Shown: positions 26,512 to 35,010, counted from the first letter of the stretch. The stretch is DNA of 53,022 bases from Myxococcales bacterium (GCA_012798435.1 JAAZNF010000097.1:1-53022), one strand, 5' to 3'. Made by a program: numbers and translations. The notes: generated by a model from the letters alone, not told the origin.

Positions 26512-27219
26512 ATGACAAATCTCCCTCTACTGCTCGCCCTGCCCCACGCCGGGCTCGAGATCCCGCCCGAGGTCCGCGCCATCTGCCGGCTCGGCCGCGA
26601 GGAGATCGCCGCCGACAGCGACGAGGACGCGTCGGAGATCTACTCGCTGGATGACCGCGTGGCGGCGCTGGTGCGCTGCCCGGTGGCGCGCTGCATCGTG
26701 GATGTGAACCGCGCCGAGGACGATCTCGGCCCCGACGGCGCGCTCAAGCTGGTCACCCGCCGCAAGGGCGTGCCTATCTACCAGGGCGGGCTTCCCGAGC
26801 GGATCTGCGAACGGCTTCTCGAGCGATACCACCGGCCCTACCACGCCATGCTCACGGAGCTTTCGGGGCCCGCCATCCTGGGCATCGACTGCCACTCCAT
26901 GTCCGAGCGCACACCCGAAAAGCGCGGCCAGCCACCCAAGACCTCCCGGTTGCGCCCGCGCATCTGCCTCTCGGACGCGGGATCGGCCTGCCCGGCGGAG
27001 ACCTTCTCGGCACTGCGTCGCTGTCTGGAGCAGGCCTTCGGCTTTCCGGTGGCGAAGAACGACCCCTTTCGCGGCGGCTACACCATCCGCCGGCACGCTC
27101 GCGAACTCCCCTGGGTCCAGCTCGAGCTGTCGCGCGAACCGTACGCCACCCCGTCGGAAAAACGCGCCATGCTGCTCTCGGCGCTCGAGGCATTTTGCTC
27201 CTCGCCTCTCAAAGGATGA
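26512..27219 (+). CDS. N-formylglutamate amidohydrolase family protein
   Basis: Zinc hydrolase family (PF05013 type), 235 aa; members hydrolyse N-formylglutamate or related N-acyl amino acids. Motifs: LALPHAGLEIPPEV, DDRVAALV, CIVDVNRAEDD, RYHRPYHAML, ILGIDCHSM, RPRICLSDA, NDPFRGGYTIRRHA and VQLELSREPY. His, Asp and Glu in these blocks are the expected metal ligands. There is no histidine-utilisation operon nearby, so the true substrate is open. It begins 10 bases after the LytTR gene and its stop overlaps a possible start of the next gene. Confidence 0.85.
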   Translation: MTNLPLLLALPHAGLEIPPEVRAICRLGREEIAADSDEDASEIYSLDDRVAALVRCPVARCIVDVNRAEDDLGPDGALKLVTRRKGVPIYQGGLPERICERLLERYHRPYHAMLTELSGPAILGIDCHSMSERTPEKRGQPPKTSRLRPRICLSDAGSACPAETFSALRRCLEQAFGFPVAKNDPFRGGYTIRRHARELPWVQLELSREPYATPSEKRAMLLSALEAFCSSPLKG

Positions 27220-27224
27220 CCGGC

Positions 27225-27989
27225 ATGGAAAAAGAACTTCGCCTGCGGCCCATCGGCATCATCCGCTCGCCCTATAAAGAGCCGAAGGGAACGCCTGTGC
27301 AGCCAGGATTCGCCAAGAAAGAGCGCGGCGAGGTCATACTCGACGAGGCCTACACCGAGGCCCTGGACGACATCGAGGGCTTCGACCGGATCTGGCTCGT
27401 CTTCTGGGTCCACCGCGCCCGGCCCTGGCGCCCGAAGGTCGTACCCTACCGCGACGTGGTCGAACGTGGTCTGTTCGCCACGCGCTCTCCCTCCCGTCCC
27501 AACCCCATCGGGCTTTCGGCAGTGAGGCTGGTATCGAGAGAGAGAAACCGCCTGGTGGTCGAGGGCCTCGACATCATCGATGGCACGCCGCTCCTCGACA
27601 TCAAGCCCTACATCCCCCGGGCGGACGCCTTCCCCGACGCCAGATCCGGCTGGTTCGACAAGACCAAGAACGCCCGCGAGGTGGCCGACGACCGTTTCTA
27701 CCTTTCCGAAACTGTTAGGCTTTCTCGAGATGAAGTAGTGCTACGGCTCGGGCTCCACGGTTGCATCGAGAATACCGCGCGCCATGTCCACAGGAGGCTC
27801 GCCGAGGAGCTGATACAGGAAAAGGAACCCAACCCCGCCGCGGAAGGGGTCATCGAACTCCTCGGGGAATTTCTGCAAGCGACCGACTTTCGCGCCTTGC
27901 GGGCAGCGGACGAGGACCTGGCCGGCCAGAAAGAAGTCAGCGTGAGGATCTACCGGACCCAGGATGGGGTCCGATGGGAGAAACTGTAA
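27225..27989 (+). CDS. trmO: TrmO-type tRNA t6A37 N6-methyltransferase with extra C-terminal segment
   Basis: TsaA/YaeB family enzyme that methylates N6-threonylcarbamoyladenosine 37 in tRNA using SAM, 254 aa. The beta-barrel domain (1-150) shows LRPIGIIRSPYKEP, GFDRIWLVFWVHRA, ATRSPSRPNPIGLSAVRLV and LDIKPYIPRADAF. The last ~105 residues (ETVRLSRDEVVLRLGLHGCIEN to the end) do not look like the E. coli TrmO C-domain. I chose ATG 27225 (AAAGG 9 bases upstream); ATG 27216 overlapping the previous stop as ATGA is equally possible. Confidence 0.87.
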   Translation: MEKELRLRPIGIIRSPYKEPKGTPVQPGFAKKERGEVILDEAYTEALDDIEGFDRIWLVFWVHRARPWRPKVVPYRDVVERGLFATRSPSRPNPIGLSAVRLVSRERNRLVVEGLDIIDGTPLLDIKPYIPRADAFPDARSGWFDKTKNAREVADDRFYLSETVRLSRDEVVLRLGLHGCIENTARHVHRRLAEELIQEKEPNPAAEGVIELLGEFLQATDFRALRAADEDLAGQKEVSVRIYRTQDGVRWEKL

Positions 27990-28077
27990 GGGACCAATAC
28001 CCGGAAAAACCGCAACTAGATAGAGAAAACTCGGGGATAAATCCTCGGGGTTTCACCTTGAAGTATAAAGCTTTTTC

Positions 28078-28093
28078 ATGGGGACAGGCCCAG
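28078..28093 (+). repeat. G4-ACAGG-C3 motif in the trmO downstream gap
   Basis: CATGGGGACAGGCCCAGG lies in the 169-base gap between trmO and the next gene. As at 17660, it follows an AT-rich tract (AAAGCTTTTT). It is shortened by one C relative to the family form. The same gap has a GGAT-aa-ATCC mini-hairpin at about 28034-28043. Confidence 0.6.
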
Positions 28094-28158
28094 GAGAATC
28101 CTACGCACCGACCCTTTCCGTATGTAATGCTACGTCCTCCGTAGCCTTGGAGGTGCCG

Positions 28159-28872
28159 ATGGACCGACTGCGACGGCTGTTTACACGCCACTGGTTCGCC
28201 GGTGTATTCGTGATCATCGGTATCGTGTGGCTGCTCACCACCATCGCCTACTTCTCGGGCGCGCAGAGCATCACCTTCCCCAACCGGTACGGCAAACGGC
28301 CCACCATCGACTTCAGCCGCAAGTACGATTTTCCTGTGGTGGATCTCGGCCGTGACGTCGGCCTGATGATCGACAACGGCGGCCAGCAACTTCAAGGAAG
28401 CATCCTGAAGCTCAAGGAGGGTGTCCCGATCCTGTGCTGGTTGTGCGGAGAAAGGCGGAATGCGGGCCATATCGGCCGCGCCGCCTTCCGCAAGGACGAC
28501 TGGTTCTTCCGCGCGCCAAGGGACGAGTCCCGCAACACCGAGGCCCGCCGAGGGCGACCCGAGTCGCGCGATTTCATCCTCACCATCGCCTACAACCGCG
28601 CCACCGGCGAGCGCCTGCGTGTGGAAGTCGACCAGTCGGTCGAGGAGCAGGCGAGGCTCCTCGCGGACAAGGGTCTTTTCGCCACCGAGGACACCATGCT
28701 CACACAGGAGTCACTCGCCGATCTTCCGCCGGTCTCGATGCTGCGGGAGGGCTGCGCCGTGGTGCAGCTGGCTTTCGCCGCCTGCTCCATCCTGTGGTTC
28801 GTCCTGGGTGGACTCATGTGGTCGCTCGTAAAAGTTTTCAAGCGCCGCCGGGAAAGTCAAAAAGCGACTTGA
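28159..28872 (+). CDS. Membrane protein of unknown function
   Basis: Unrecognised protein, 237 aa. A membrane helix near residues 15-38 (WFAGVFVIIGIVWLLTTIAYF), a soluble part with GERRNAGHIGRAAFRKDDWFF, ILTIAYNRATGERLRVEVD and many charged residues, and a second helix near 205-228 followed by a basic tail. The central part would lie between the two helices, probably outside the cytoplasm. I chose ATG 28159 because GGAGG lies 5 bases upstream; the longer in-frame start would include the G4 motif. No family was recognised. Confidence 0.6.
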   Translation: MDRLRRLFTRHWFAGVFVIIGIVWLLTTIAYFSGAQSITFPNRYGKRPTIDFSRKYDFPVVDLGRDVGLMIDNGGQQLQGSILKLKEGVPILCWLCGERRNAGHIGRAAFRKDDWFFRAPRDESRNTEARRGRPESRDFILTIAYNRATGERLRVEVDQSVEEQARLLADKGLFATEDTMLTQESLADLPPVSMLREGCAVVQLAFAACSILWFVLGGLMWSLVKVFKRRRESQKAT

Positions 28873-28904
28873 ATTCGCGATCCCAGGAATCCTGTTTCTC
28901 GGGG

Positions 28905-28934
28905 CCCCTCCTGGCCTCCCGATGGAAGGAGGGG
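28905..28934 (+). terminator. Perfect hairpin after the membrane protein gene, possible terminator
   Basis: CCCCTCCT (28905-28912) and AGGAGGGG (28927-28934) form a perfect 8-bp stem with a 14-base loop. No T-run follows, so an intrinsic terminator is only possible, not certain. Confidence 0.35.
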
Positions 28935-28991
28935 TGAGCTAACGGGCTTTCTCCTTGCGGGGACCGGGCGATTCTGGTAGCTGGTTCGCCC

Positions 28992-29882
28992 GTGAACTTG
29001 TCCTTCGGCCTCGGCGAGCTTTCGTCCATCCTGTGCGCCCTGTTCTGGGCCGTGGCCGTCATCCTGTTTCGCAAGAGCGGCGCCACCACCCCGCCGCTCA
29101 TCCTCAACCTGTGGAAGAACCTCTTCGGCCTCCTGCTGTTCGGCGCGACTTTGCTGCTTTTGGGAATTTCCTGGACCGGCCAGGCCAGCGAGGCCGATCT
29201 TTCGCGGTTGATCGTTTCGGGCGCCATCGGCATCGGCATCTCCGACACCATATTCTTTGCCAGTCTCAACCGGCTGGGCGCGAGCCGCTTCGCCGTGGTG
29301 GACTGCCTGTACGCGCCGCTTGTCGCGTTGTGCTCGTTTCTGTTTCTTGCGGAACCCGTCAAGGCCACGTTGCTTTTTGCCCTGATGCTGGTGGTTCCGG
29401 CCGTGTGGCTGGGCGCCTGGGAGCCCAGGCGGGAGCCGATCGAACGCGGCCAACTGCTCTCGGGGATCGCGCTCGGCGCGCTGGCCCTCCTGCTCGCCGC
29501 CATCGGCATCGTGCTCGCCAAGCCCGCGCTCGACCGCGTGGACCCCTGGTGGGCGGCCGCGGTGCGGCTCCTGGCCGGCACGGCGCTGGTGATCCCGCAG
29601 GCGCTGTGGCCCTCGCAGCGGACGGCCCTGCGCCGCGCCTTCACGCCTGGGCGGCACTGGCTCCTGCTCGGCGCCGCGGCCTTCATGGGGACCTACGTGG
29701 CCATGTTCTTCTGGATCCTGGGGGTAAAACACACCTACGCCACCATCGCCTCGTTGCTCAACCAGCTCTCCGTCATCTTCATGGTGCTGCTGGCCGCGGC
29801 CTTCCTCCGCGAGCGGCTGCACTGGCGCCGCACCTTGGCGGTCGGCCTCGGGGTGGCCGGGGCCGTGCTGGCCATGCTGTAA
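28992..29882 (+). CDS. EamA/DMT-family transporter
   Basis: Inner-membrane transporter of the drug/metabolite superfamily, 296 aa, with about ten membrane helices in two EamA repeats. The first half includes LCALFWAVAVILFRKSG and IGIGISDTIFFASLNRLG; the second includes GIALGALALLLAAIGIVLAKPAL and FMGTYVAMFFWILGVKHT. The start is GTG 28992, with no clear ribosome binding site. It lies 54 bases upstream of a sodium:alanine symporter and may be co-transcribed. Substrate unknown. Confidence 0.88.
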   Translation: MNLSFGLGELSSILCALFWAVAVILFRKSGATTPPLILNLWKNLFGLLLFGATLLLLGISWTGQASEADLSRLIVSGAIGIGISDTIFFASLNRLGASRFAVVDCLYAPLVALCSFLFLAEPVKATLLFALMLVVPAVWLGAWEPRREPIERGQLLSGIALGALALLLAAIGIVLAKPALDRVDPWWAAAVRLLAGTALVIPQALWPSQRTALRRAFTPGRHWLLLGAAAFMGTYVAMFFWILGVKHTYATIASLLNQLSVIFMVLLAAAFLRERLHWRRTLAVGLGVAGAVLAML

Positions 29883-29936
29883 CCCTTGAACAGTCCTGGG
29901 ATTTCGATAAGCTCAGACCGCGCGGGAGGTCTAAGC

Positions 29937-31310
29937 ATGGAGCAGCTCGAGAAGGTGCTCTCGTCGATCGGCGATTTCATCTGGGGCGTGCCCATGATCG
30001 TGCTGCTCTTCGGCACGCACCTGTTCCTCACCGTGCGCCTGCGTTTCATCCAGCGCTACCTCGGCAAGGCCATCCGCCTCTCCTTCTCGCGCGGCCCGGA
30101 GGGCAAGGGCGACGTGTCGCACTTCGGGGCCCTCATGACCGCGCTGGCCGCCACCATCGGCACCGGCAACATCGTGGGGGTGGCCACCGCCATCGGCTTC
30201 GGCGGCCCCGGGGCGGTCTTGTGGATGTGGCTGACCGGGGTGTTCGGCATCGCCACCAAGTACGCCGAGGCGGTGTTGGCGGTGAAGTACCGGGTGCAGA
30301 ATTCGCGGGGCGAGATGGCCGGCGGGCCCATGTACGCGCTCGAGCGAGGCCTGGGGCAACGCTGGCTGGGCGTGCTGTTCGCGGTATTCACCGCCATCGC
30401 GGCCTTCGGCATCGGCAACATGGTCCAGGCCCACTCGGTGAGCGACATGCTGAGCCAGGAGGTCTCGCTGCCCCCGGTCGCCTGCGGCGCCGTGCTGGCC
30501 GTGCTCACCGGGGTGGTGATCCTGGGCGGCATCCGCTGGATCGCCCGGGCCTGCGCCTGGCTGGTGCCCATCATGGCGGTGGGATACCTGCTGTGCTGCC
30601 TGGTCCTGCTGGCAAGCGATCTTTCGGCCATCCCGCGCGCGCTCGAGCTCATCGTCACGTCCGCCTTCTCGGGCCAGGCCGCCATCGGGGGCTTCGCCGG
30701 CGCGGGGGTAAAGGAGGCGGTGCGCTTCGGCATCGCCCGCGGGCTCTTCTCCAACGAGTCGGGGCTGGGCTCCGCCCCCATCGTGGCCGCGGCGGCCCAA
30801 ACCAAGAACCCGGTGCGCCAGGCGCTGGTGTCCTCCACCGGAACCTTCTGGGACACCGTGGTGGTATGCCTGGTGACCGGGCTCGTGCTGGTGAGCTCCG
30901 GCGAGTGGGAGAAGGGCCTGGCCGGCGCCGAGCTCACCCGCGCGGCCTTCGTGCACCTGCATTTCCTGGGGCCGCTCGGGCTCACCTTCGCCCTGCTCAC
31001 CTTCGTGTTCTCCACCATCCTGGGCTGGGAGTACTACGGCGAGAAGGCCGCGGAGTACCTGTTCGGCGTTCGCGCCATCCTGCCCTACCGGCTTCTGTGG
31101 GTGGCGGCGGTGTTCGTGGGCTCGCTCGGGACCCTCAAGGCGGTGTGGGCCTTCGCCGACATCGCCAACGCCTTCATGGCCCTGCCCAACCTGGTCGCGC
31201 TGTTGCTCCTCAGCGGCGTGGTGGTCCACGAGACGAAAAAGTACCTGTGGGAGGGCGGCCTCGACCGCGGTGAGGACGACCCGCTGGACGGGTCAAAGAC
31301 GGTTCGGTAG
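29937..31310 (+). CDS. Alanine or glycine:cation symporter (AGCS family)
   Basis: Sodium-coupled uptake of alanine or glycine, 457 aa, inner membrane, about eleven helices. Family motifs: HFGALMTALAATIGTGNIVGVATAI, GPGAVLWMWLTGVFGIATKYAE, GGPMYALERGLG, and FSNESGLGSAPIVAAAAQTKNPVRQ. The start is ATG 29937 with GGGAGG 7 bases upstream. The reading frame continues without shift after the TAG stop into a zinc-ribbon segment (31311-31535). Confidence 0.95.
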   Translation: MEQLEKVLSSIGDFIWGVPMIVLLFGTHLFLTVRLRFIQRYLGKAIRLSFSRGPEGKGDVSHFGALMTALAATIGTGNIVGVATAIGFGGPGAVLWMWLTGVFGIATKYAEAVLAVKYRVQNSRGEMAGGPMYALERGLGQRWLGVLFAVFTAIAAFGIGNMVQAHSVSDMLSQEVSLPPVACGAVLAVLTGVVILGGIRWIARACAWLVPIMAVGYLLCCLVLLASDLSAIPRALELIVTSAFSGQAAIGGFAGAGVKEAVRFGIARGLFSNESGLGSAPIVAAAAQTKNPVRQALVSSTGTFWDTVVVCLVTGLVLVSSGEWEKGLAGAELTRAAFVHLHFLGPLGLTFALLTFVFSTILGWEYYGEKAAEYLFGVRAILPYRLLWVAAVFVGSLGTLKAVWAFADIANAFMALPNLVALLLLSGVVVHETKKYLWEGGLDRGEDDPLDGSKTVR

Positions 31311-31535
31311 AATTTCAAGTGGAAGCCGCCGGCCTGCGAGAAGGACTTCCCGCTCGCCAAGTGGCGCCCGGCCGCCAAGGCCATCTCCGAGGCGGTCTCT
31401 CAGGCCGAGGCACCGGACTTCTGCCCCCACTGCGGCATGCGGCTGTTCGAAAAGTGCGTCCGCTGCGGTGAGCGTGGCTTCGCCCACTTCTCGTTCTGTT
31501 CCGGCTGTGGGCATCCGACCTCCACCACGCGTTGA
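31311..31535 (+). pseudogene. Orphan double zinc-ribbon reading frame without a start codon
   Basis: Directly after the symporter TAG and in the same frame, 74 codons run open to TGA at 31533. They encode NFKWKPPACEKDF, a helical segment, then FCPHCG, CVRCG and FCSGCG. The spacing CxxC-x11-12-CxxC-x11-12-CxxC is that of zinc ribbons. No ATG, GTG or TTG precedes the Cys cluster in frame. It may be the 3' remnant of a zinc-ribbon gene, a product from a rare start codon, or an extension made by TAG readthrough. The Cys pattern is too regular for chance. Confidence 0.55.
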
Positions 31536-31568
31536 GCGCCGTCCAACCCTCCCCGGCCACCGATTTGC

Positions 31569-31597
31569 TTGACAGCTCCGGGGGCCGGGTTTATATT
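31569..31597 (+). promoter_or_regulatory. Consensus sigma70-type promoter of the FmdB-like gene
   Basis: TTGACA (31569-31574), a 17-base spacer and TATATT (31592-31597). The leader of about 25 bases contains GGGAGG. This is among the best promoter matches in the window. Confidence 0.85.
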
Positions 31598-31627
31598 CCG
31601 CCAGCCAAGACCGGGAGGTTGGATTCC

Positions 31628-31909
31628 ATGCCGATCTACGAGTACCACTGCGACGCCTGCGGACACGAATTCGAGCTCATCCAGTCTTTCTCCGACAAAC
31701 CCCAGAAGAAGTGCCTCAAGTGCGGCAAGCCGGTGCGAAAGCTGATCTCGCAATCGAGCTTCCACCTCAAGGGGACCGGCTGGTACGTCACCGACTATGC
31801 CCACGGTGGGAAGCGACCGGGCTCTGCCAATACGAAGCCCGCCAAGGAAGCCGACACCGCCAAGCCCGCCGCTCCGGCCACAACCACCGACAAAACCGAC
31901 AAGAAGTAG
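31628..31909 (+). CDS. FmdB-family zinc-ribbon protein
   Basis: Small zinc-binding protein, 93 aa. [19 protein letters not shown] and [19 protein letters not shown] form the CxxC...CxxC ribbon typical of FmdB (putative regulatory protein family). The middle [13 protein letters not shown] is also standard. The last ~30 residues are a Lys/Ala/Thr-rich disordered tail. The start ATG 31628 has GGGAGG 9 bases upstream and its own strong promoter. The gene lies 30 bases before the histidine kinase, so both may be transcribed together. Confidence 0.92.
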   Translation: MPIYEYHCDACGHEFELIQSFSDKPQKKCLKCGKPVRKLISQSSFHLKGTGWYVTDYAHGGKRPGSANTKPAKEADTAKPAAPATTTDKTDKK

Positions 31910-31939
31910 CGCCCGGGGCCTGAAACGCTCGGGGGAGGC

Positions 31940-33835
31940 ATGCCCGGCCCGTTCTCATCCTTGAGCCGCCGGGCAGTGCGGATTTTACCGCTGCCTTTGG
32001 AGCAAGAGCTGGTAGACCGGGTGGCCTGGCTGGTGCGGCTTCGCTGGGTCGCCGCCGGCGCGGTGCTGCTGCTCACGCTGCTGGCCCGGCCGGTGCTTTC
32101 CCTGGATTTTCCGACGGGCGTGCTGCTCGGGATCGGCGTCGCCATCCTCGCCTACAACGCCGTGTTCTTCGCCGTGCTGCGGGTGCTGCGCCAACGTATC
32201 TCCGCGCCCCCCGTTGTCTTCGGTCGCTTCGCCACCTTGCAGATCCTGACCGATCTCGTCTCGCTCACCCTGATCGTGTACTTCACGGGCGGCCTTGAGA
32301 GCCCGGCGCTTTTTTTCTTTCTGTTCCATGTCATCATCGCCAGCATCCTGCTCAAGAGCGGCTTCGCCTTCTTGCAGGTCGCGGTCAGCATCGGGTTGGT
32401 CAGCCTGATGGCCCTGCTGGAACACGCCGGCGTCTTTCCCCACCAGGGCATCGAGATCGTGGGGGATCCCGCCGACGCCTCCTGGCTCAACCTCATGATC
32501 CTGCTGGGATCCTTCACCGCCACCGTGCTGGTGGCGGCCTTTCTGGCCACGGCCATCACCCGGCAGCTCGCCCGCCGCACCCGCGAGCTGGCTTACCTCC
32601 GGCAAAGGCAGGAGCGGGATTTCGAGAAGATGCGCATCCTGAACGAGGTGGCCCAGGCGGTGTCCTCATCCATCGACCTCGAACGGGTGCTCTCCACGAT
32701 CACACACCAGGCCACCGAGGTCATGAACGCCAAGGGATGTTCGGTGCGCCTGCTGGACGAGAGTTCGCGGCAGCTTCGCATGGAAGCGTCGTTCGGCCTC
32801 TCCCCCGCATACCTGAACAAAGGCCCCATCGACGCCGGGCGCGGGCTGGACCGGCGGGTGCTGTCCGGCGAGGCGGTGTGCATCCGCGATGCCGCCACCG
32901 ACAGCGACCTGCAATACCCCGAGGAGGCCAAACGCGAGGGCATCCGCTCCATCCTCAGCGTACCCCTGCGCGCCCAGGAGCAGGTCATCGGCGTGCTGCG
33001 CCTGTACTCCGCCGAGGAGCGCTGCTTCTCCGACGAGGAGGTGGATTTCCTCATGGCCCTGGCGGCCCAAGGCGCGGTGGCCATCCGCAACGCCCGGACC
33101 TTCAAGGAGCTCGAACTCCTGGAGCGAGCCAAGTCTCGCTTCATCTTCACCGTGAGCCACGACCTCAAGGCGCCGCTGGCGGCCATCCAGTCGCAGCTCT
33201 CCCTGCTCACCCAGGGCTACGCCGGTGACCTCAACGAGCAGCAACACCACGTGCTGCAGCGGACCGTCCTCCGCGCCGAGTCGCTGCAGGCGCTGATCCG
33301 CGACCTGTTGGCCCTGGGCGCCATCCAAAACCGTCTGCCCGAGAAGAACGCCGCGCCGGTGGACCTGGGAGCGCTGCTCGAACGCCTGCGGGAGATCCAC
33401 CAACCGGGTGCCCGGACGCGTGGCATCCGCATCGACCTTTCGCTGGGCGCGCCCGGGGTGCGGGTGAAGGCCTTGCCGGAGGACATGGAGCGGCTGTTTG
33501 GCAACCTCCTCGAGAACGCGGTCAAATACTGCCGCGTGGACGGGGCGGTGATGGTGCGCCTCGAGCGCTTTGTAGACAAGGCTCGGGTGGTGGTGGCCGA
33601 CACCGGCATCGGTATCCCGCCCGAGGCGCTACCTCGGATCTTCGAGGAGTTCTACCGGGCGCCGAACGCCAAGGAGCTGCGCACCGAGGGCACCGGCCTG
33701 GGCCTGGCCCTGTGCAAGCGCATCGTCGATCTGTACGGCGGTGAGATCCGGGCCGAGAGCGTGCTCGACCAGGGCAGCACCTTCACCGTGCTGCTGCCAG
33801 CGCTGCCACCCGAGGCAGCCGCCGAGGCGAAATAG
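31940..33835 (+). CDS. Membrane histidine kinase with GAF domain
   Basis: Sensor kinase, 631 aa. About six membrane helices fill residues 30-210 (WVAAGAVLLLTLLARPVLSL, ALFFFLFHVIIASILL and others). A GAF domain follows (about 235-390; LERVLSTITHQATEVMNAKGCSVRLLDE, IRSILSVPL). The HisKA box is FIFTVSHDLKAPLAAIQSQL, and the ATPase domain has NLLENAVKYC, DTGIGIP and GTGLGLALCKRIV. No response regulator is adjacent, so it is an orphan kinase here. The start ATG 31940 follows GGGGGAGG closely. Confidence 0.93.
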   Translation: MPGPFSSLSRRAVRILPLPLEQELVDRVAWLVRLRWVAAGAVLLLTLLARPVLSLDFPTGVLLGIGVAILAYNAVFFAVLRVLRQRISAPPVVFGRFATLQILTDLVSLTLIVYFTGGLESPALFFFLFHVIIASILLKSGFAFLQVAVSIGLVSLMALLEHAGVFPHQGIEIVGDPADASWLNLMILLGSFTATVLVAAFLATAITRQLARRTRELAYLRQRQERDFEKMRILNEVAQAVSSSIDLERVLSTITHQATEVMNAKGCSVRLLDESSRQLRMEASFGLSPAYLNKGPIDAGRGLDRRVLSGEAVCIRDAATDSDLQYPEEAKREGIRSILSVPLRAQEQVIGVLRLYSAEERCFSDEEVDFLMALAAQGAVAIRNARTFKELELLERAKSRFIFTVSHDLKAPLAAIQSQLSLLTQGYAGDLNEQQHHVLQRTVLRAESLQALIRDLLALGAIQNRLPEKNAAPVDLGALLERLREIHQPGARTRGIRIDLSLGAPGVRVKALPEDMERLFGNLLENAVKYCRVDGAVMVRLERFVDKARVVVADTGIGIPPEALPRIFEEFYRAPNAKELRTEGTGLGLALCKRIVDLYGGEIRAESVLDQGSTFTVLLPALPPEAAAEAK

Positions 33836-33961
33836 CCGCAACCCATATCAAGAAAATTCCGCCTGGACAGAGACGTCTGCACTGGATAAATCTGCTTGAA
33901 ATTGCATATTTTTTTACAGGGGACGGGCCCCGAGGTTCCCGAGGGCCTCCGTTCACTCCGG
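33836..33961. repeat. Gap with AAATTCCGCC repeat word and G4-ACGGG-C4 motif
   Basis: This short AT-rich gap between convergent genes holds two repeat elements. Positions 33854-33873 match 51139-51158 at 17 of 20 bases (both begin AAATTCCGCC). GGGGACGGGCCCC at 33919-33931 follows a run of seven T and is a one-base variant of the G4-ACAGG-C4 family. Confidence 0.6.
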
Positions 33962-34288
33962 TCACTCGTCGATCACGTCGATGGCCCGCCGCTGCTCCCG
34001 GAACGCCTGGATCACGAGGAGCACGTACAAGACCAACGACACCGCAAAGAAAAAGTCGAGTGCCGGCTGGGTCGAGAGGGGTCGAGAAGTCTTGCTGCGA
34101 AGCAGGTGGCCGTACAGCACGAACGCTCCGAAGCCTTCGACCCCGAGCGCGGCCAGACTGCCGAAGAAGGCGGTGACCCAGCTCGTCGCTCGGCGACGGA
34201 TGACGTTGACCAGCATCAAGTAGACACCGATCACCAACATCAGCAACCCGATGTCCCCGAGGTCCTGCTTGTTTTCCCGGTCGTTCAT
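33962..34288 (-). CDS. Small membrane protein, unknown
   Basis: Unrecognised protein, 108 aa, with three predicted helices: GLLMLVIGVYLMLVNVI, FFGSLAALGVEGFGAFVLYG and FFFAVSLVLYVLLVIQAF. The N-terminus is charged (MNDRENKQD) and the C-terminus acidic. The ribosome binding site AAAGGAG is 7 bases before ATG 34288. It lies 22 bases after the next upstream small gene, so the two form an operon. Function unknown. Confidence 0.65.
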   Translation of the reverse strand: MNDRENKQDLGDIGLLMLVIGVYLMLVNVIRRRATSWVTAFFGSLAALGVEGFGAFVLYGHLLRSKTSRPLSTQPALDFFFAVSLVLYVLLVIQAFREQRRAIDVIDE

Positions 34289-34310
34289 TCGATGGCTCCT
34301 TTCGGACCTG

Positions 34311-34610
34311 TCATGCCGTTCCGCCGTTGCGGCATTTTTGGCTGACCGTTTTCACCCCGTCCTCGATCTGCCGGATGGCCCGCCGGATGTCGGCCATGGC
34401 GCCGTGAATCTGGATCCAGGCCACCGAGAACGAATCCAGCTTCTCGAGCTTGCGCAGCTCGTCTCCGACCGCCTCCGCGGCCTTCTCCAGCTTGTGGAAC
34501 AGACGCAAAAGGTAGGCGACGATCTCCCCGGAGGTACGGTCGGGGCGGGCGGCGTCCCGCTCGAGCAAGTATTCGAAATCGATATCTTCGGTGAGCCTGT
34601 AGAGGGACAT
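34311..34610 (-). CDS. Small helical protein, unknown
   Basis: Unrecognised cytoplasmic protein, 99 aa, predicted mostly helical and charged: LTEDIDFEYLLERDAARPD, then IVAYLLRLFHKLEKAAEAV and IQIHGAMADIRRAIRQIEDG. No cofactor motif. The ribosome binding site AAAGGAGG is 5 bases before ATG 34610. Its leader carries two perfect tandem hairpins that end 5 bases before that site. First gene of a two-gene operon with the small membrane protein. Confidence 0.65.
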   Translation of the reverse strand: MSLYRLTEDIDFEYLLERDAARPDRTSGEIVAYLLRLFHKLEKAAEAVGDELRKLEKLDSFSVAWIQIHGAMADIRRAIRQIEDGVKTVSQKCRNGGTA

Positions 34611-34624
34611 GTCAACCTCCTTTC

Positions 34625-34673
34625 AGCGTCGAGGACTCTCCAGCTCGACGCTCCGGCAGCTTTGCAAGCTGCC
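34625..34673 (-). promoter_or_regulatory. Tandem perfect hairpins in the leader of the 99-aa gene
   Basis: Read on the minus strand, GGCAGCTT-gca-AAGCTGCC (34673-34655) is followed two bases later by AGCGTCGAG-ctggagagtc-CTCGACGCT (34652-34625). The second stem ends next to GAAAGGAGG, so refolding or protein binding there could control translation. A T-run lies upstream of the stems, not after, so they are not terminators for this strand. Confidence 0.55.
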
Positions 34674-34936
34674 TTCAAAAAAGAATTATTCAGAAGACAG
34701 CAAGGACGATGCCATGTATCGTTCGAGCGATTGCGTTCTGCTCAGTGGGCCGAACTTGCGGAAGTTTCCACGCCGAAAGGCGACAGAGGTGCCGGCGCAT
34801 CGGGCGCAAGGGAGATCCCACGACGCTTCAGAAAATGCCGGCGCGGGTGCAAAAAATGAGGTGCCGCCCGGGACCGCCGCCGAGAGCGTGCAGGATCGAC
34901 GTAAAATCGGCCCCATCGCCGCAGAGGCCTGGCGCG

Positions 34937-34966
34937 TTGACACCCCCGCGCGGGCGGTGCTAGGGT
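34937..34966 (+). promoter_or_regulatory. Predicted promoter of alaS
   Basis: TTGACA (34937-34942), an 18-base spacer and TAGGGT (34961-34966), about 45 bases before ATG 35011. Confidence 0.6.
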
Positions 34967-35010
34967 TCGCCGCCGTGCGGGCTCCGGCCCGCATCATTTC
35001 TGGAGCCACC

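Larger units (their letters stand above)
34611..35010. other. Divergent intergenic region before alaS
   Basis: This 400-base gap holds the two hairpins of the minus-strand leader (34625-34673), an AT-rich patch (34676-34694) and the alaS promoter (34937-34966). Nothing recognisable was seen in 34700-34930. An open frame crosses the gap in phase with alaS but lacks protein-like composition. Confidence 0.45.

Noticed and set aside
29735-31229. Minus-strand frames of 104, 320 and 432 codons opposite the transporters
   Set aside because: Antisense of well-identified EamA and AGCS coding sequences.
34609-35010. 134-residue extension of AlaS
   Set aside because: AlaS normally begins at the motif encoded from 35011; the extension crosses a promoter and has no homologous features.
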